Shown here: in pieces, positions 56,090-64,000 of the stretch
How positions within the stretch are numbered: position 1 is the first letter of the stretch
Layout: each line of letters begins with the position of its first letter
Assembly (NCBI RefSeq): GCF_012911895.1
Contig: NZ_JAAXCV010000028.1
Location: 241,734 to 305,733 of the forward strand
Source of the DNA: Bacillus sp. RO3
GTDB lineage: Bacteria > Bacillota > Bacilli > Bacillales > Bacillaceae_B
Length of the DNA stretch: 64,000 nucleotides
Direction: 5' to 3'
Made by a program: the position numbers and the translations under genes
The notes under the pieces: generated by a model
The model's database searches: none
What the model saw: only the letters and a program-made list of their open reading frames with translations
What the model was told of the DNA's origin: nothing

Positions 56090-56578
56090 TTAATATCCTT
56101 CTTTTTGGCGATTATAATTCACTTCATTCTTCTTTACATAAGCATCGAGGACCTCTTCGTGGGAGAATCCCAACAGCTCACCCAAATACACATATTGCCG
56201 GAACAATTCCTGGAAGTGACCGACGGACCGCTCTTCTGCAAACTGGTTGGCCGCTTTGAATACATCCAGGAACTGTTTCGTTACATCCTCATTGGCATAG
56301 TTGGTTTCCCCGAGGTCAAATTCCTGAATGCCGATTTCAAGTCCCAACGACAGGATGAAATGGATACCATCTACGAATTCTTCAAGGATCACACCTTTCG
56401 ATGAAGATGATTTCTTACTCCAAAACTTAAAGCTTCTCGTCTCATTTGCCAATTCTCCCACTTCAACCAGCAGGGCCAGGATCTTCTTCTCCACTAAATC
56501 CACATTTTCTAATCCATGCTCTTCTTCGATATGTTGGTCCAGTTGTTTTTGCATATGTAATAATCTTTCAATATTCAT
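56090..56578 (-). CDS. dimeric (all-alpha) dUTP diphosphatase
   Basis: A 162-residue all-alpha NTP-pyrophosphatase of the MazG-like dUTPase_2 type. Metal-binding Glu/Asp residues lie in ALLVEVGELANETRSFKFW and ILEEFVDGIHFILSLGL. It hydrolyses dUTP to dUMP, limiting uracil in DNA. It is divergent from ysdB. Confidence 0.85.
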   Translation of the reverse strand: MNIERLLHMQKQLDQHIEEEHGLENVDLVEKKILALLVEVGELANETRSFKFWSKKSSSSKGVILEEFVDGIHFILSLGLEIGIQEFDLGETNYANEDVTKQFLDVFKAANQFAEERSVGHFQELFRQYVYLGELLGFSHEEVLDAYVKKNEVNYNRQKEGY

Positions 56579-56658
56579 GCCTGTCTCCCCCTACAAGGTT
56601 TCTTTTTTCTTGTCTTCTCCCTTAGTATGACAAATTTTCATATGAATTTTAAATAAAA

Positions 56659-56684
56659 CGAAACCTTTTTCTTTTTAAATCGTA
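56659..56684 (+). promoter_or_regulatory. sigma-W-type promoter of ysdB
   Basis: GAAAC (56660-56664), 16 nt, then CGTA (56681-56684) fits the cell-envelope-stress sigma-W consensus TGAAAC-N16-CGTA. The start codon is 39 bp downstream. Confidence 0.75.
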
Positions 56685-56722
56685 AATAAGGGAGAAGACT
56701 TATGCCTAGGGAGGTAATGGTT

Positions 56723-57109
56723 ATGCTTTGGCTTATTCGTTTGGTCATCTTTTTCCTCATCCTTTATCTTTTATACCGCAGTGTGAAATATATCATGGAT
56801 CCAAAGCGAAAGCTGGAACTTGCCCAGGAGCAGAAGCGTTTTTACTTTCTCGATGATCAGGAAAATGTACGGAAGAATTTCCATATTACGTATAAGGGAG
56901 TTCTGTTTGAAGGGGAAAAATACTTAGGGACGACGGATACATCCTTCGAGGTGGTTTCCATCTTTGTCTGGTCAACGAAACCTTCTTCACTAAAAGGGCT
57001 GAGCCAGGAAGATTTTCACTACCTTGAGAATGAGATCAAAGAAAGATACCCTAATGCAAAGCTGGATTGGAAAAGCCCGATTCATGAGTTCCTTAAAAAG
57101 AAACATTAA
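56723..57109 (+). CDS. ysdB: sigma-W-controlled membrane-anchored protein YsdB
   Basis: A 128-residue protein with one N-terminal membrane helix (WLIRLVIFFLILYLLYRSV) and a basic then mixed cytoplasmic domain with the family stretch RKNFHITYKGVLFEGEKYLGTTDTSFEV. Function unknown; in B. subtilis it is in the sigma-W regulon. The ATG at 56723 is chosen because GGGAGG lies 8 bases upstream; earlier in-frame ATGs are too close or too far. Confidence 0.85.
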   Translation: MLWLIRLVIFFLILYLLYRSVKYIMDPKRKLELAQEQKRFYFLDDQENVRKNFHITYKGVLFEGEKYLGTTDTSFEVVSIFVWSTKPSSLKGLSQEDFHYLENEIKERYPNAKLDWKSPIHEFLKKKH

Positions 57110-57135
57110 AAAATGGCCCACGGGCCATTTTTTTT
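57109..57135. terminator. bidirectional terminator ysdB / TVP38-family gene
   Basis: AAAAAATGGCCC pairs with GGGCCATTTTTT around a 2-nt loop, with A- and T-runs on both sides. It serves two convergent genes. Confidence 0.93.
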
Positions 57136-57703
57136 ATTTGCCTGGAAAGAACTCCCTCCATTGGATCACTCTTACTTTCTCTCTTAAAAGGTAAAAGAGG
57201 ACAATCAGTCCAAGGAAAATCATGACAAGGATAGGTGGGGAGAATTGTTTGATGTATTGACCAAATACCGTGTAAAAGAACGCCAGGGGAATGTTTGAGA
57301 TGACAGAGGCACGAACAAATGCTTTCAGTTGTTTCTTGCGCTCAAGTAAACAGAGATTGAGGAGCTGATAATGAACAAAAGGAATTAACCTGAGGACCGC
57401 AATTTGACCGGTCGTAAGCGTGGCATTTCTTCCAAACCACTTCTCCTTCAGTCTCATGAGTTTTTCATAAAAAGATGTGAAGCTCTTGATAACAAAATAA
57501 AAAGTGACAGATAAGAGCGTTAATCCGATTAAAGAATACAGAGTGCCGAATATACTTCCGAACAGCACTCCTCCTGCCATGCATACAAGGGCTACCGGAA
57601 TGAACAAAAATTGCCTCAAAATATGAAACAAGATAAACAGAACAGGTGCCAGATACCCGCTTGCTTCCATGAAGGCGAATGCAGCAACCAACCGTTCGTC
57701 CAT
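57134..57703 (-). CDS. TVP38/TMEM64-family membrane protein
   Basis: A 189-residue protein with four to five hydrophobic helices and the family motif FIPVALVCMAGGVLFGSIFGTLYSLIG, then LRLIPFVHYQLLNL and ASVISNIPLAFFYTVFG. The family (SNARE-associated/DedA-related) is linked to lipid scrambling or transport. A B. subtilis relative, YtxB, lies next to ytxC; here this gene sits between ysdB and ysdA instead. AGGAGG is upstream of the ATG at a long spacing. Confidence 0.85.
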   Translation of the reverse strand: MDERLVAAFAFMEASGYLAPVLFILFHILRQFLFIPVALVCMAGGVLFGSIFGTLYSLIGLTLLSVTFYFVIKSFTSFYEKLMRLKEKWFGRNATLTTGQIAVLRLIPFVHYQLLNLCLLERKKQLKAFVRASVISNIPLAFFYTVFGQYIKQFSPPILVMIFLGLIVLFYLLREKVRVIQWREFFPGK

Positions 57704-57798
57704 GGCAAAGGTGACCTCCTTCTGCTTTCTAAGCTGTTTATACGCACTCTTTATATAGTATGTGAAGGAGATGGGTTAAAGAATGAAAACTTTGGATT

Positions 57799-58077
57799 CT
57801 ACCATTTCCCGTTCAGCCAGATAAACAGGAAACTGTGGAGCATGGCTAAAATAGGGAACCCAAAAGCGAACAGGGTGTGCTTTGTTTTATGACGGAAAAC
57901 TTTCATCCCGAGAAAAGCTCCTACACTCCCCCCCAAAATGGCAACCTGCCATAAGGTACTCTCTTTCATGCGGTACTCGTTCCGCTGCGCCTTCTTTTTA
58001 TCCCTGCCCATGACGGTAAAGCCGATGAGGTTGATTGCGATTGCATAGATGTATAAAAGTCCTGTCAGTGGTTCCAT
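57799..58077 (-). CDS. ysdA: DUF1294 membrane protein YsdA
   Basis: A 92-residue DUF1294 protein with three hydrophobic helices and the family pattern FTVMGRDKKKAQRNEYRMKESTLW, LGGSVGAFLGMKVFRHKTKHTLF. Function unknown. It is adjacent to rplT in Bacillus; here a repeat element separates them. Confidence 0.88.
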   Translation of the reverse strand: MEPLTGLLYIYAIAINLIGFTVMGRDKKKAQRNEYRMKESTLWQVAILGGSVGAFLGMKVFRHKTKHTLFAFGFPILAMLHSFLFIWLNGKW

Positions 58078-58156
58078 AATTTATACCTGCTTTCTGTTAT
58101 TTTTCATATAGACTCTTTTCGTAAACATTGTTGCTATTTTAAAGAAGAAAGTAGAA

Positions 58157-58287
58157 GTTGATTTCCGCTGCAGGATGCTCGCTTTCCGCGGTGCTGGCGG
58201 TGAGCCTCCTCGGCAAGCCTCCGGGGTCTCACCTGTCCAGCTACTCCCGCAGGAGTCGAGCATCCTTCCGCTACAATCAACTTTCTG
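58157..58287. repeat. palindromic module A
   Basis: A structured repeat of the type common between Bacillaceae genes: TTTCCGCTGCAGGATGCTCG near one end and CGAGCATCCTTCCGCTAC near the other form a long hairpin. A degraded relative lies at 1036-1108. Confidence 0.75.
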
Positions 58288-58439
58288 AGTATGGGTCCTT
58301 AAAAGAATTCACTTAATACCAGAGTGGTAGGAAACTGATTTTTTTATTTAAATTGAATTTAGTTTTTCGTAAGGAAATTTTTTCTAATTAAATTGTTTTC
58401 TTACACTCCATAAGCTCTTTCATAAGGTTTCTTTTAGAG

Positions 58440-58558
58440 ATGGTGAGGAGACTGCGTATACTCCTGCGGATTTTGGGCGTGCCGAGACCCCAGTTCGGCT
58501 AAGCGAAAGAGGCTCGGTCGAACGCTAGCTGCAAGTAGAGCAGTTCCCCCTCACCATC
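58440..58558. repeat. palindromic module B
   Basis: Ends GATGGTGAGG and CCTCACCATC are perfect inverted repeats; the interior contains GCCGAGACCCCAGTTCGGC and GCTAGCTGCAAGTAGAGC. Parts recur in the worn copy at 54740-54830. Confidence 0.75.
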
Positions 58559-58639
58559 AAGCACAGACGAATTGACAGAGCCCTTGAAGAGATTAAGTGT
58601 AAAGCAACAATGTTTACGAAAAGAGCTTTTATATAAGAA

Positions 58640-58683
58640 AGGACCGGCCATGGGCCAGTCCTCATTCCGCTGACGTGTCAGCA
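58640..58683 (-). terminator. terminator hairpins of rplT
   Basis: Two stems follow rplT: GCTGAC/GTCAGC (58670-58683) and AGGAC-GGCC/GGCC-GTCCT (58640-58662). The second is followed by TTCTTATAT on the minus strand. Confidence 0.7.
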
Positions 58684-58687
58684 GATA

Positions 58688-59065
<378 letters not shown>

Positions 59066-59075
59066 CTAATACTTC

Positions 59076-59276
59076 TTATTTTAGGTTGTCAAGCATATGA
59101 CGAATGCGTTTGAAATCTCCTTTAGAGACAATTGCCGCTTTACGTAGCTTACGCTTTGCTTTAGTAGATTTGTTTGCGAATAAGTGGCTTGTGTAAGCGT
59201 GAGAACGTTTAAGTTTACCAGAACCTGTTTTCTTGAAACGCTTAGCTGAGCCGCGGTGAGTTTTCATTTTTGGCAT
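59076..59276 (-). CDS. rpmI: 50S ribosomal protein L35
   Basis: A 66-residue L35 protein ([30 protein letters not shown]). The ATG at 59274-59276 follows GAGGAGGAAAAGCAC-type sequence and gives the standard length. Between infC and rplT. Confidence 0.99.
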   Translation of the reverse strand: MPKMKTHRGSAKRFKKTGSGKLKRSHAYTSHLFANKSTKAKRKLRKAAIVSKGDFKRIRHMLDNLK

Positions 59277-59298
59277 GTGCTTTTCCTCCTCGGGTCGA

Positions 59299-59817
59299 TT
59301 ATTTTTCGTTAACTGGTGCAAGCACCAAGAACATACTGCGACCATCCATTTTCGGTTTTGATTCAACGGTTGCTACATCTTTGCACTCATCAGAGAAGCG
59401 ATCGAGAACACGTTGACCAATTTCTTTGTGCGTAATCGCACGACCTTTAAATCGGATTGACGCTTTCACTTTGTCTCCTTTTTCAAGGAACTTACGAGCG
59501 TTACGAAGCTTTGTATTGAAATCATGCTCATCAATCGTCGGGCTTAAACGCACCTCTTTAAGATTGATGATCTTCTGATTCTTACGTGCTTCTTTCTCTT
59601 TCTTCTGTTGTTCAAACTTAAACTTACCGTAGTCCATGATACGAGCAACGGGTGGTTTTGCATTTGGAGCAACAAGAACAAGATCAAGATTTACACGTTC
59701 AGCGATTTCAAGAGCTTCATTCTTGGTTTTAATCCCAAGTTGCTCACCGTTTTGATCGATAAGACGTACTTCACGGGCACGAATCGTTTCGTTTAAGATC
59801 ATGTCTTTGCTAATAAT
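59299..59817 (-). CDS. infC: translation initiation factor IF-3 (AUU start)
   Basis: A 172-residue IF-3 with the conserved [21 protein letters not shown]-domain and the [19 protein letters not shown] linker before the C-domain. No ATG/GTG/TTG is placed properly behind GGAGGTGG; the ATT at 59815-59817 is six bases from GGAGG and gives M-I-S-K-D, the Bacillus N-terminus. An AUU start lets IF-3 limit its own translation. First gene of the infC operon, behind the L20 leader. Confidence 0.95.
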   Translation of the reverse strand: MISKDMILNETIRAREVRLIDQNGEQLGIKTKNEALEIAERVNLDLVLVAPNAKPPVARIMDYGKFKFEQQKKEKEARKNQKIINLKEVRLSPTIDEHDFNTKLRNARKFLEKGDKVKASIRFKGRAITHKEIGQRVLDRFSDECKDVATVESKPKMDGRSMFLVLAPVNEK

Positions 59818-59829
59818 TAGCCACCTCCA

Positions 59830-60049
59830 AGGTTTATTAAAAGAATACACGGCTTTGGCCGACGCACTCGCTTCCCTTTTGCATGCATAGAGCACACAAA
59901 AAGGTGCGAGTGTCGAAACACCCGCACCTGATTATTTAAGCATATATAAAAAGCTTTAATAGTCAATCACATACCTGTAAACAGCTTTAAGCGTTATTCA
60001 GGTGAGAAGCGGGTAGCTTCTGCTTGTACCAAACTGTATTCAATTCACC
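59830..60049 (-). promoter_or_regulatory. L20-responsive leader of infC-rpmI-rplT
   Basis: A structured 5' leader of about 220 nt ends in an attenuator: AGGTGCGGGTG pairs with the ACTCGCACCT side (59901-59929), followed by TTTTTG on the minus strand. In B. subtilis L20 binds this leader and favours termination. Position and terminator are seen; L20 binding is family knowledge. Confidence 0.85.
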
Positions 60050-60055
60050 TTAGAT

Positions 60056-60084
60056 ACTATATCACATGACAAAACCGCTGTCAA
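60056..60084 (-). promoter_or_regulatory. promoter of the infC operon
   Basis: Minus strand -35 TTGACA, 17-bp spacer, -10 TATAGT; a strong sigma-A promoter. Confidence 0.9.
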
Positions 60085-60254
60085 ATAATCATTTAATATC
60101 ACAACGTATTTCATAATATCAGACATCCAGGGAGAGTGCAACATTTTTTTGAAATTTCATGGGCTGCTTGTTGCTACTCTTACGAAAGCAGGTAGTGGCT
60201 GATTGAAGCGAGAATCAACCATGATACATTGATTACCTGCTCTTCTCCATAACG

Positions 60255-60292
60255 TCAAAGAGGGACGGACCTTGGCCAAGGTCCGTCCCTCT
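60255..60292 (-). terminator. terminator of thrS
   Basis: A perfect 17-bp inverted repeat (AGAGGGACGGACCTTGG and its complement) with almost no loop, followed by TTTGACG on the minus strand, just beyond the thrS stop. Confidence 0.88.
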
Positions 60293-60299
60293 CATTGTC

Positions 60300-62231
60300 T
60301 TAGCGTCTTGCTTCTTTTGTAATATGGCTGATGAATTCGTCGAGGGAGATGGTTTCTGATTTTTGTTCTCCGTATTTACGCACGTTTACAGCCGTTTCGT
60401 TGATTTCATTGTCGCCTACAACAAGCATATAAGGGACTTTGCTCATTTGGGATTCGCGGATCTTATAACCGATTTTTTCATTGCGGTCATCGATTTCTAC
60501 ACGGAGCCCTTCAGCTTGAAGCTTCTCTTTCACTTCTTTCGCATAGTCGAAGTGGACATCCGGTGATACAGGGATCACTTGAACCTGTATCGGAGCGAGC
60601 CATGTCGGGAATGCTCCTTTGTATTCTTCGATCAGGAATGCCACGAAGCGCTCCATTGTGGATACGACGCCGCGGTGGATGACGACCGGACGGTGCTGCT
60701 TCCCGTCTTCCCCTACATAGGTTAAGTCAAAGCGCTCTGGAAGCAGGAAGTCAAGTTGAACAGTGGATAATGTTTCTTCTTTCCCAAGTGCCGTCTTCAC
60801 CTGAACGTCCAGTTTAGGGCCGTAGAATGCCGCTTCCCCCTCTGCTTCGAAGTACTCGACATCAAGCTCGTCCATGGCTTCTTTGATCATGCCCTGGGCA
60901 CGGTTCCACATTTCGTCGTCATCGAAATATTTCTCCGTATCAGCCGGATCACGGTAAGACAGGCGGAAAGAATAATCATTCAGGTCAAAGTCTTTGTACA
61001 CTTCCTGCACGAGGCGAACGACGCGCTTGAATTCTTCCTTGATTTGATCAGGACGGACGAAGATATGGGCATCATTCAACGTCATCCCACGCACACGCTG
61101 CAGTCCGGACAGTGCACCGGACAGCTCGTATCGGTGCATCATGCCAAGCTCGGCGATGCGGATCGGAAGCTCACGGTAGCTGTGAATGCCGTTTTTATAA
61201 ATCATCATATGGTGAGGACAGTTCATCGGGCGAAGGACTAAGTCTTCATTGTCCATTTCCATGACCGGGAACATATTGTCCTGATAGTGATCCCAGTGAC
61301 CGCTTGTTTTGTAAAGCTCGACGCTTCCCATGACAGGAGTGTAGACGTGGTCATAGCCTAGACGCTCTTCTTTATCCACAATATAACGCTCAATGATGCG
61401 GCGGATCGTCGCACCTTTAGGAAGCCACATCGGCAGACCTTGTCCAACTTTTTGCGAGTTCATGAACAGGTTCAATTCTTTCCCGATCTTACGGTGGTCA
61501 CGTTCTTTCGCTTCTTCTAAAAGGCGGAGATGCTCCTCAAGATCTTCCTTCTTGAAGAACGCAGTACCGTAAATACGCTGAAGCATCTTATTGTCACTGT
61601 TTCCGCGCCAATAGGCACCTGCAATACTCAACAGCTTGAATTCCTTGATCTTATTTGTTGAAGGAATGTGGATTCCGCGGCAAAGGTCAAAGAACTCCCC
61701 TTGCTCATAGATGGAAACCTGTTCCCCGGCCGGGATCGCTTCAAGGAGTTCAAGCTTGTACTCGTCACCGATTTCTTCGTACATTTTCTGCGCTTCGTCA
61801 CGGCTTACTTCTTTTCGGATGACTTCCAGGTTTTCTCCTGTGATCTTCTTCATTTCTTTTTCAATCAACGGAAGATCTTCCGGTGTGAATGTGTGCTCGG
61901 AATCAATATCATAATAGAATCCGCCTTCAATCACCGGACCGATTCCAAGTTTAGTCTCAGGGTATAAGCGTTTAATGGCCTGCGCCATTAAATGAGCTGT
62001 ACTGTGGCGAAGGATTTCCAACGCATCCTCAGATGGGGCTGTGACAATTTCAATCGCTCCATCTTCCTGGATACCTGTACGCAAATCGATTAAAGTACCA
62101 TCTATCTTACCTGCCAGCGCCTTCTTCTTCAGTCCGGGACTGATGGACGCAGCAATCTCCTCTGTTGTTGTCCCTTTAGGAAACTCCTTGACATTTCCAT
62201 CAGGGAACTGCATTTTCACTACTTCTGCCAT
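60300..62231 (-). CDS. thrS: threonyl-tRNA synthetase
   Basis: A 643-residue class II synthetase: N-terminal TGS domain (about 1-62), editing domain with [16 protein letters not shown], catalytic core with [11 protein letters not shown] and [13 protein letters not shown], and the C-terminal anticodon domain ([19 protein letters not shown]). Controlled by the T-box leader upstream. It lies between ytxC and infC. Confidence 0.99.
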   Translation of the reverse strand: MAEVVKMQFPDGNVKEFPKGTTTEEIAASISPGLKKKALAGKIDGTLIDLRTGIQEDGAIEIVTAPSEDALEILRHSTAHLMAQAIKRLYPETKLGIGPVIEGGFYYDIDSEHTFTPEDLPLIEKEMKKITGENLEVIRKEVSRDEAQKMYEEIGDEYKLELLEAIPAGEQVSIYEQGEFFDLCRGIHIPSTNKIKEFKLLSIAGAYWRGNSDNKMLQRIYGTAFFKKEDLEEHLRLLEEAKERDHRKIGKELNLFMNSQKVGQGLPMWLPKGATIRRIIERYIVDKEERLGYDHVYTPVMGSVELYKTSGHWDHYQDNMFPVMEMDNEDLVLRPMNCPHHMMIYKNGIHSYRELPIRIAELGMMHRYELSGALSGLQRVRGMTLNDAHIFVRPDQIKEEFKRVVRLVQEVYKDFDLNDYSFRLSYRDPADTEKYFDDDEMWNRAQGMIKEAMDELDVEYFEAEGEAAFYGPKLDVQVKTALGKEETLSTVQLDFLLPERFDLTYVGEDGKQHRPVVIHRGVVSTMERFVAFLIEEYKGAFPTWLAPIQVQVIPVSPDVHFDYAKEVKEKLQAEGLRVEIDDRNEKIGYKIRESQMSKVPYMLVVGDNEINETAVNVRKYGEQKSETISLDEFISHITKEARR

Positions 62232-62261
62232 CTCTTTTCACTCCTTAAATATTCTGCGTAA

Positions 62262-62558
62262 AACATAAAAAAACCCCGCCCCTTCACATTTGAAGGGACG
62301 AGGTTCATACACAAACTCGCGGTTCCACCCAACTTCTCATCGTGTACATGGCACACAATGACTTCATTGAAAACGAATAACGACATTTAGCCGTCAATCA
62401 TTACTTTGAATCCAACAGACTCAGTTCATAATTGAAGTTCCGAGGTGGTAAATATCACGACCGAATTAGGAAGCTTGCAGCCAATTGACTTCCCTCTCTG
62501 TGAATCGAACAGGAATATTGTTGTCCTCATCATAACCTTTGTTTATTGACTTATTATG
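62262..62558 (-). promoter_or_regulatory. T-box leader of thrS
   Basis: T-box core GGGTGGAACCGCGAG (about 62316-62330) precedes a terminator (stem around GAACCTCGTCCCTTC/GAAGGGGCGGGGTT, 62266-62306, then Ts). In stem I an ACC codon (62447-62449) occupies the specifier position, matching tRNA-Thr. Confidence 0.96.
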
Positions 62559-62563
62559 TAGGT

Positions 62564-62592
62564 ATTATAATCGGTTATGTTTCGAAAAGCAA
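62564..62592 (-). promoter_or_regulatory. promoter of the thrS leader
   Basis: Minus strand -35 TTGCTT, 17-bp spacer, perfect -10 TATAAT, immediately before the T-box leader. Confidence 0.85.
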
Positions 62593-62616
62593 GACCCCTC
62601 CACAAGAACAGACTGC

Positions 62617-63483
62617 CTACTCGTTGGCAATATCCCTTGAAGGATACAGAAGGGTATCTGGAAAATAATGCAACGGCAGAAGGTCGATCCGTTCCTCAAA
62701 GATATTCTGCAGCGTCCTGATCAGTTGATGATCACCATTTCCATATACGAAAATCTTTCGGGGAGCCAGGGATAATAACGGGGCAATCGTATACGAATCA
62801 ACATATAACGGATGATTTGTCAAAAGGCGTTTATCAATCACCTTCGTCAATTCCTGACGGGTCAACTCCTTCATCTCTTCATCAAAGAAACGAAAGTCAT
62901 ATCCCGAAGAATACAGATGAATCGTATTCATTTTCCCCTCCCTTGATTCCAGGTATTCCCTCAGCATATGCACAAACATTTGATACTCCTGCTCCATCTT
63001 ATATTCATCGATGGCGAGGTCCATCATCTTCATCAATCTTTCCTGTAATTCTTTGAGCCTGAACTTGCTGAAGGAGTCAAATGAAATGGGAGACTTCCCT
63101 TCCAGCAAAAGCTCCAGGCTGCCGTGGACATATCCGGCCTCGTCCCACTCTCCGATCAAATCCATCAATTCCGGCCGTTCACCCATCCTCATTTCTGACA
63201 GGATTTCAAGAATCTGATTGATTTCATGAATATCTTCATAGAAATATTGTTCTCTCAGGACCGATTCACACCACTCCATGCATTTATCATGTATGACAAA
63301 TCGGGAAAACCCATGATATAGCTTTTCCTTATCTTTAACGAAAGGGGGTATGTCTATGGTCAGATTGTAGTGCGTTTTATGTTGAAAAAGAGTTTCATGA
63401 AACCATGATGTGATGAATTCTTTATTGAGGTATTCCTGAAGCTTTATGGCATCCCTTTTTTGCTTGAAAATAAATTCAATCAA
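62617..63483 (-). CDS. ytxC: YtxC family sporulation protein
   Basis: A 288-residue soluble protein, acidic and helix-rich, lying directly upstream of thrS as YtxC does in B. subtilis, with similar length. The TTG at 63481-63483 is chosen because AAGGAGGCGG precedes it; a longer frame starts inside that site. The function is not known to me. The identification relies mainly on position and size. Confidence 0.75.
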   Translation of the reverse strand: MIEFIFKQKRDAIKLQEYLNKEFITSWFHETLFQHKTHYNLTIDIPPFVKDKEKLYHGFSRFVIHDKCMEWCESVLREQYFYEDIHEINQILEILSEMRMGERPELMDLIGEWDEAGYVHGSLELLLEGKSPISFDSFSKFRLKELQERLMKMMDLAIDEYKMEQEYQMFVHMLREYLESREGKMNTIHLYSSGYDFRFFDEEMKELTRQELTKVIDKRLLTNHPLYVDSYTIAPLLSLAPRKIFVYGNGDHQLIRTLQNIFEERIDLLPLHYFPDTLLYPSRDIANE

Positions 63484-63951
63484 ACTTTCCCGCCTCCTTA
63501 AACCCAATTCCCTGATTTATATATATGGGAGGCTTGTATCATTTAGAAGTTTAAGAGGGAAATTAATTGTTACTTATTTAACTTTTTGGGGGAATCTGGT
63601 AATGCATGATTCATAAAAAGAGAATTCTATACAAAAAGAGGAGTTGTCATTGAATAGTGCTCTTATGAATTTGGGTTTTTGCTATCGGGAAGGCTTTATT
63701 TTATCTCTTTTCTATATGGAAAGACAGGATCAGCTTATTTCAGCTTAAGCATGAAGTCTTCTGGGGCTATTTGAGGGATTCAATTCCTCATTGAAACTGG
63801 CTATGGGTGGGAATTGATCCTGATTGAACAGTTTTCGATCCTGATTTAAGATAATCAATCCTATTTTCAGATTATGCTATTTAGCCCCCTAACTCATTTG
63901 GACACCATAATCTAAAAGCCTTAAGATAGATGTATCAAAGGAGGAGTCCAA
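63484..63951. other. region upstream of ytxC, probably the left end of an IS
   Basis: From about 63800 the sequence carries short repeats (TTGATCCTGATTG, TCGATCCTGATTT, AATCAATCCT) and ends in an 11-bp inverted repeat that straddles the next gene's start (63893-63903 with 63946-63956). Multiple end repeats before a gene suggest an insertion-sequence end. A 33-codon TTG frame at about 63650-63748 has a GAGGAG site but no recognisable product; I do not call it. Confidence 0.45.
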
Positions 63952-64000
63952 ATGAGTAAACGAAATGGACCAATGGAAGATGTGAAAAAACAATACGTTC
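63952..64000 (+). CDS. start of an unidentified gene, possibly a transposase
   Basis: AAGGAGGAGTCCAA precedes ATG and 16 codons (MSKRNGPMEDVKKQYV) before the window ends. Too short to identify. The inverted repeat over its start codon and the repeats upstream fit the first gene of an insertion sequence, perhaps IS21-like, but this is a guess. Confidence 0.5.
   Translation, partial: MSKRNGPMEDVKKQYV

Larger units (their letters stand above)
58113..58625. mobile_element. MITE-like element with 23-bp terminal inverted repeats
   Basis: Perfect 23-bp inverted ends (58113-58135 and 58603-58625; core TTTTCGTAAACATTGTTGCT) bound 513 bp of non-coding DNA. Inside are two separate palindromic modules. 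One is at 58157-58287, with inner arms GGATGCTCG/CGAGCATCC and outer GTTGATT/AATCAAC. The other is at 58440-58558, with ends GATGGTGAGG/CCTCACCATC. There is no open frame for a transposase, so it would need one in trans. Confidence 0.75.
58078..58687. other. ysdA-rplT intergenic region
   Basis: The 610-bp gap is almost filled by the MITE-like element (58113-58625) and the rplT terminator hairpins (58640-58683). No gene. Confidence 0.7.
59818..60299. other. infC leader and thrS-infC gap
   Basis: This stretch holds the L20-type leader (59830-60049), its promoter (60056-60084), an AT-rich gap with an imperfect AGCAGGTA/TACCTGCT inverted repeat around 60186-60241, and the thrS terminator (60255-60292). 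Confidence 0.6.

Noticed and set aside
63650..63748. 33-codon TTG-start frame with a GAGGAG site
   Set aside because: Short, no recognisable product or neighbour context, and in a region that is probably an IS end or its flank.

Overview
The window is a chromosomal segment of an endospore-forming Bacillaceae bacterium. The evidence is gerE, gerM, sspI, ytxC, Bacillus-type T-box and L-box leaders, TTG/GTG starts behind strong GGAGG sites, and a gene order that follows the Bacillus subtilis lonB-clpX-tig-ysoA ... ysnB-rdgB-rph-gerM-racE-ysmB-gerE-ysmA-sdhBAC-yslB-lysC-uvrC ... trxA-etfAB-fadB-fadR-lcfA-yshE-mutS2-polX-cvpA-zapA-rnhC-pheTS-ysgA-sspI-ysdC-ysdB-ysdA-rplT-rpmI-infC-thrS-ytxC neighbourhood. 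A Rossellomorea- or Bacillus-like genus is my inference; nothing here fixes the species. Almost everything is on the minus strand. The plus-strand genes are yslB, rnhC, sspI, a cysteine hydrolase, ysdB and a gene cut by the right edge.

Region by region: 1-5.5 kb holds proteostasis genes (lonB, clpX, tig) and ysoA. 5.63-13.40 kb is a 7.7-kb integrated mobile element in a tRNA-Arg(UCU) gene, bounded by perfect 40-bp repeats. 13.6-19.2 kb holds nucleotide and RNA housekeeping, wall and germination genes. 19.3-22.5 kb is the succinate dehydrogenase operon. 22.8-26.9 kb carries yslB, lysC behind a lysine riboswitch, and uvrC. 26.9-35.7 kb is an accessory island between uvrC and trxA, with Fur-controlled iron genes around a glycosyltransferase/epimerase/flippase/phosphodiesterase operon. 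36-41.8 kb is trxA and the FadR-controlled fatty-acid oxidation operon. 42-57 kb is DNA maintenance, division, pheST and small spore/stress genes. 58.1-58.6 kb is a MITE-like repeat element. 58.7-62.6 kb is the translation cluster rplT-rpmI-infC and thrS. The last 0.5 kb probably enters an insertion sequence.

The most interesting part is the tRNA-Arg element. It encodes a tyrosine integrase, a serine recombinase, an HNH endonuclease, a three-gene unit of unknown proteins including a two-TM coiled-coil protein, a broken gene with two in-frame stops, and a sigma-70-family factor. Three element transcription units (the sigma gene itself, a three-gene operon of unknown function, and the HNH gene) are preceded by the same bipartite sequence: a T-rich stretch ending in CCA, exactly 15 bases, then TGCGCCYAT. 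I read this as the promoter recognised by the element's own sigma factor, which would make the element a self-contained sigma-driven regulon with no visible phage structural genes. The serine recombinase gene lies behind clustered CGGTAAC half-sites, and a diverged copy of that whole control region sits next to it.

All names and functions come from reading the sequence and recalling protein families. No database or folding search was run.
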